A stretch of DNA of 57,114 nt from Bacteroidota bacterium (lineage in GTDB: Bacteria; Bacteroidota; Bacteroidia; Chitinophagales; UBA8649): contig PKDX01000067.1 of NCBI GenBank assembly GCA_002862745.1, positions 1 through 57,114 of the forward strand. Reading direction: 5' to 3'. Numbering within the stretch: position 1 is the stretch's first letter; the number at the start of each line of letters is the position of its first letter. Shown here piece after piece: positions 54,735-57,114 of the stretch. The notes beneath the pieces are model-generated. The model was not told the origin of the DNA. It did no database searches and saw only the letters and a program-made list of their open reading frames with translations. Made by a program: the position numbers and the translations under genes.

Positions 54735-54750
54735 GAAGATACATATCTTC
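54735..54750. repeat. Perfect inverted repeat between glmM and methyltransferase genes
   Basis: GAAGATA and TATCTTC are exact reverse complements around CA. The repeat sits in the middle of the divergent gap, 22 bases from the glmM ATG and 28 from the methyltransferase ATG. On each strand it presents TATCTTC, similar to the TAnnTTTG -7 element, so it could be a two-way promoter or an operator. Confidence 0.5.
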
Positions 54751-54771
54751 ATTTACTGAACAACCTTGTTT

Positions 54772-56166
54772 ATGGCTTTAATGAAAAGAATATCAGGAAT
54801 TCGAGGGACTATCGGTGGATTCTTGGGTACGGGGCTAACTCCTTACGACATTGTGGTATTCGCTTCGGGCTATGCGCAATACGTTTTATCCCAACATGGA
54901 AAAGGGAGTATAGTCGTTGGTCGAGATGCTCGTATCTCTGGAGAAATGGTGTCTTCACTTGTCATTCGAACCTTACAAGGTATGGGCTTGGATGTGGTTG
55001 ATTTAGGGCTTGCAACCACACCTACTGCGGCTTATATGGTGTCATCTAGCAATGCAATAGGCGGTATCATCCTGACGGCAAGCCATAATCCAAAGCATTG
55101 GAATGCCCTTAAAATGCTCGATGAACATGGTGATTTTGTATCCGAAGAGGCGGGAAAAGAGATTTTGAGACTCAGTGATTTAGCGGATTTTCAATATGCT
55201 ACGGTCGAAGAACTTGGCAAGGTGGAGACTTTTGATGAGGCGCTAGATCGACATATTGAGCATATTCTATCCTTAGATCTAGTCAATCCAAAGGGAATTC
55301 GAGCCTTAGATCTCAAAATTGTAGTCGATGGAATCAACTCGATTGGGGCACATGCTGTTCCCAAATTATTAAATGCCTTAGGTGTTGAAAACGTTCGTGT
55401 GATTTTCGAAGAGATGACTGGTGATTTTAGCCATAATCCAGAACCTCTTCCAGAACACCTAACGGAGCTATCCAACGTCGTTCGTCGCGAAGAAGCAGAC
55501 CTTGGAATTGCTGTAGATCCTGATGTAGACCGCCTAGCTTTTGTACGTGAAGATGGTGAACCCTTCGGAGAGGAGTATACTCTAGTCGCTGTTGCTGATT
55601 ACGTCTTAGGAAATACACCGGGTTCAACCGTTAGTAACATATCCTCATCGAGAGCTTTAGGTGAGGTGACACGGAACCATGGACAAAGTCATTATTCATC
55701 AGCCGTTGGGGAAGTGAATGTGGTACAGAAAATGAGAGAAGTGGATGCGGTTATTGGTGGAGAGGGCAATGGGGGAATAATCTATCCTGAAAGCCATCAT
55801 GGTCGGGATGCCTTAGTTGGCATTGCACTTTTCCTATCGCATCTTGCCCAAGAAAAAAAGTCTATATCCGCGCTCTCTGCCGGATACCCAAAATATATCA
55901 TGAGCAAGCAGAAGATGGATTTAGATCCTTCTTTACAGTTTGATACGATTGTTCAGGCCTTGAAGTTTAAATACAAGCAATATGTGATTGATGAGCTTGA
56001 TGGGCTGAAAATCACTTTTGACAATGACTGGGTTCTGATACGTCCATCGAATACAGAACCGATCTTAAGAATTTATTCAGAAGGGAATAGTCAGAACCTG
56101 GCAGAGAATATTGGTCGCCAAATTATGCAGGATATCGAGGAAATTCGACGAGAAAACGTGGCTTGA
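54772..56166 (+). CDS. glmM: Phosphoglucosamine mutase
   Basis: A 464-residue alpha-D-phosphohexomutase that converts glucosamine-6-phosphate to glucosamine-1-phosphate for peptidoglycan and LPS. The phosphoserine is Ser104 in TASHNP. The metal loop is DPDVDR, sugar binding is at GEGNGG and phosphate binding at RPSNTEPILRIYSE. The N-terminal ISGIRGTIGG and the motif spacing fit Bacteroidota GlmM; a phosphomannomutase role cannot be fully excluded. ATG at 54772 is preferred over TTG at 54766. It is followed one base later by a cysteine desulfurase gene. Confidence 0.9.
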   Translation: MALMKRISGIRGTIGGFLGTGLTPYDIVVFASGYAQYVLSQHGKGSIVVGRDARISGEMVSSLVIRTLQGMGLDVVDLGLATTPTAAYMVSSSNAIGGIILTASHNPKHWNALKMLDEHGDFVSEEAGKEILRLSDLADFQYATVEELGKVETFDEALDRHIEHILSLDLVNPKGIRALDLKIVVDGINSIGAHAVPKLLNALGVENVRVIFEEMTGDFSHNPEPLPEHLTELSNVVRREEADLGIAVDPDVDRLAFVREDGEPFGEEYTLVAVADYVLGNTPGSTVSNISSSRALGEVTRNHGQSHYSSAVGEVNVVQKMREVDAVIGGEGNGGIIYPESHHGRDALVGIALFLSHLAQEKKSISALSAGYPKYIMSKQKMDLDPSLQFDTIVQALKFKYKQYVIDELDGLKITFDNDWVLIRPSNTEPILRIYSEGNSQNLAENIGRQIMQDIEEIRRENVA

Positions 56167-56167
56167 T

Positions 56168-57114
56168 ATGAGAACGGTGTACTTCGATCATGCGGCAACA
56201 ACCCACCTCTATCCGGAGGTTTCTAGCCGTTTGTCTGCAACACACAATGAATGCTTTGGTAATCCGTCGTCAAGTCATTCCGGTGGTAGAAAGGCCAAGG
56301 CCCTCATTGAACATGCTCGACGAAGTATTGCCAAGGAATTAGCGGTAAAAGCAAAAGAGATTGTGTTTACCGCTTCGGGGACGGAGGCAAACAATTGGGT
56401 GATCAAGCATGCTGTAGCTCATTTAGGAGTTCGGCATGTCATTACATCGAAAATTGAACACAAATGCGTAGCACGGGCTATAGAATATGTTCAAGGTCAA
56501 GGGGCAGAGGTGACCTATCTAGAGAATGATGACCAGGGTGTGATATCCTGTTCGGCGCTCGAAAAAGCACTAGCTAATACAGACCATCCTACGTTGGTTG
56601 CCATAATGCATGCTAACAATGAGCTAGGAACATTGCAGCCTGTTAAGGAAATTGGTGAATTGTGCCAAAAGCACAAGGCATTATTTTTCAGTGATACCGT
56701 TCAAACCATTGGTCATTATGCTTTTTGTCCCCGAGACTACCATATGGACTTTTGTTCAGCTTCTGCGCATAAATTTCATGGTCCGAAAGGAGTGGGTTTT
56801 GTTTACATCAACGAAAACCAAAAATTAAAACCTTGGATACTCGGTGGAGGGCAAGAGTATGATTATCGATCAGGTACAGAAAATGTTCATGGAATTGATG
56901 CTATGGCATTGGCCTTACAACTTTCTAATGCCAAGGAAGATCATCACAAACAACATGCATTGCACCTAAAAAAAGCCCTATGGAATGGCATTCAGGAAGT
57001 TTTTCCTGATGTGTATCAAAATGGTCATCCAACCTCATGTCTTTACAGTGTGCTAAATGTTTCTTTCCCTGCCCATGTACCCAAAGAACAATTTCTTTTT
57101 GAACTTGACATGGC
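56168..57114 (+). CDS. Cysteine desulfurase, 3' end beyond window (partial)
   Basis: The first 315 codons of a PLP-dependent IscS/NifS-type enzyme that takes sulfur from cysteine for Fe-S cluster or thio-cofactor assembly. The N-terminus is VYFDHAATTHLYPEV. Conserved parts are TASGTEANNWVIK, the HANNELGTLQP substrate region, and the PLP lysine at about residue 202 in SAHKFHGPKG. The loop RSGTENVHGIDAMA follows. The catalytic cysteine loop expected further on lies at or beyond the edge. ATG at 56168 follows the glmM stop by one base. Confidence 0.93.
   Translation, partial: MRTVYFDHAATTHLYPEVSSRLSATHNECFGNPSSSHSGGRKAKALIEHARRSIAKELAVKAKEIVFTASGTEANNWVIKHAVAHLGVRHVITSKIEHKCVARAIEYVQGQGAEVTYLENDDQGVISCSALEKALANTDHPTLVAIMHANNELGTLQPVKEIGELCQKHKALFFSDTVQTIGHYAFCPRDYHMDFCSASAHKFHGPKGVGFVYINENQKLKPWILGGGQEYDYRSGTENVHGIDAMALALQLSNAKEDHHKQHALHLKKALWNGIQEVFPDVYQNGHPTSCLYSVLNVSFPAHVPKEQFLFELDM

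Overview
This is a gene-dense stretch of ordinary chromosome from a member of the Bacteroidota, most likely a Flavobacteriales or Cryomorphaceae-like marine lineage. The order and family are inference. The supporting signs are KdsB (LPS), FadL/TonB and Wzi-like outer-membrane proteins, a DhnA-type class I aldolase, a menaquinone operon, a BtuB-like receptor, Smr-containing MutS2, weak use of Shine-Dalgarno sites and several TAnnTTTG-like -7 promoter elements. I found 48 protein-coding genes, two of them cut by the window ends. I found no tRNA, rRNA, CRISPR array, insertion sequence, prophage or recognisable defence system. No stretch longer than about 210 bases lacks a gene.

Layout. 1-68: start of a small membrane protein, divergent from smc. 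146-7482: smc on the plus strand, then a minus-strand group read nfeD-like protease, kdsB, ftsE-like ATPase, family 2 glycosyltransferase. 7520-9172: a LysM protein convergent with a VanZ-like membrane protein. The VanZ-like gene ends a minus-strand run of prfB, fbp, a 67-residue ORF and the VanZ-like gene. 11694-16909: an outer-membrane barrel, a strong terminator, an HTTM protein, yraN (minus), a sugar isomerase, an unknown exported protein and an RluD-type pseudouridine synthase. 30043-16919 (minus): a long co-directional series of histidine kinase, response regulator, PlsB-like acyltransferase, gpsA, mutS2, menF, menD, menA, menC, menE. 30152-36337 (plus): S41 protease, SCO1-like copper protein, cytochrome c, DEAD-box helicase, aldolase, accD. 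36334-39812 (minus): Wzi-like protein and a sodium:solute symporter. 39877-47570: pyrC, queG (minus), a giant NtrY-like kinase, then a kinase/regulator pair. 51257-47772 (minus): a FadL-type channel and a TonB-dependent receptor. 51315 to the end: prfC, an ElaA-type acetyltransferase, a PAP2 phosphatase, a methyltransferase, glmM and a truncated cysteine desulfurase.

How the genes fit together. The main coherent units are menaquinone synthesis (menF-D-A-C-E, without menB or menH), entry into phospholipid synthesis (GpsA makes glycerol-3-phosphate, the PlsB-like enzyme can acylate it), respiratory copper/cytochrome assembly (SCO1 plus cytochrome c), two OmpR-type two-component systems plus an orphan NtrY-like kinase, and an outer-membrane uptake pair (FadL plus TonB receptor). 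Both RF2 and RF3 genes are present.

The clearest non-routine feature is a programmed +1 frameshift in prfB. The true ATG (11522) lies upstream in a different frame and is separated from the rest by CTT TGA C, with only a poor internal SD-like element. I did not find a convincing new multi-gene system. The remaining findings are modest: short-leader promoters, overlapping convergent stop codons, a terminator touching a start codon, a changed catalytic residue in PAP2, and a few unrecognised proteins.
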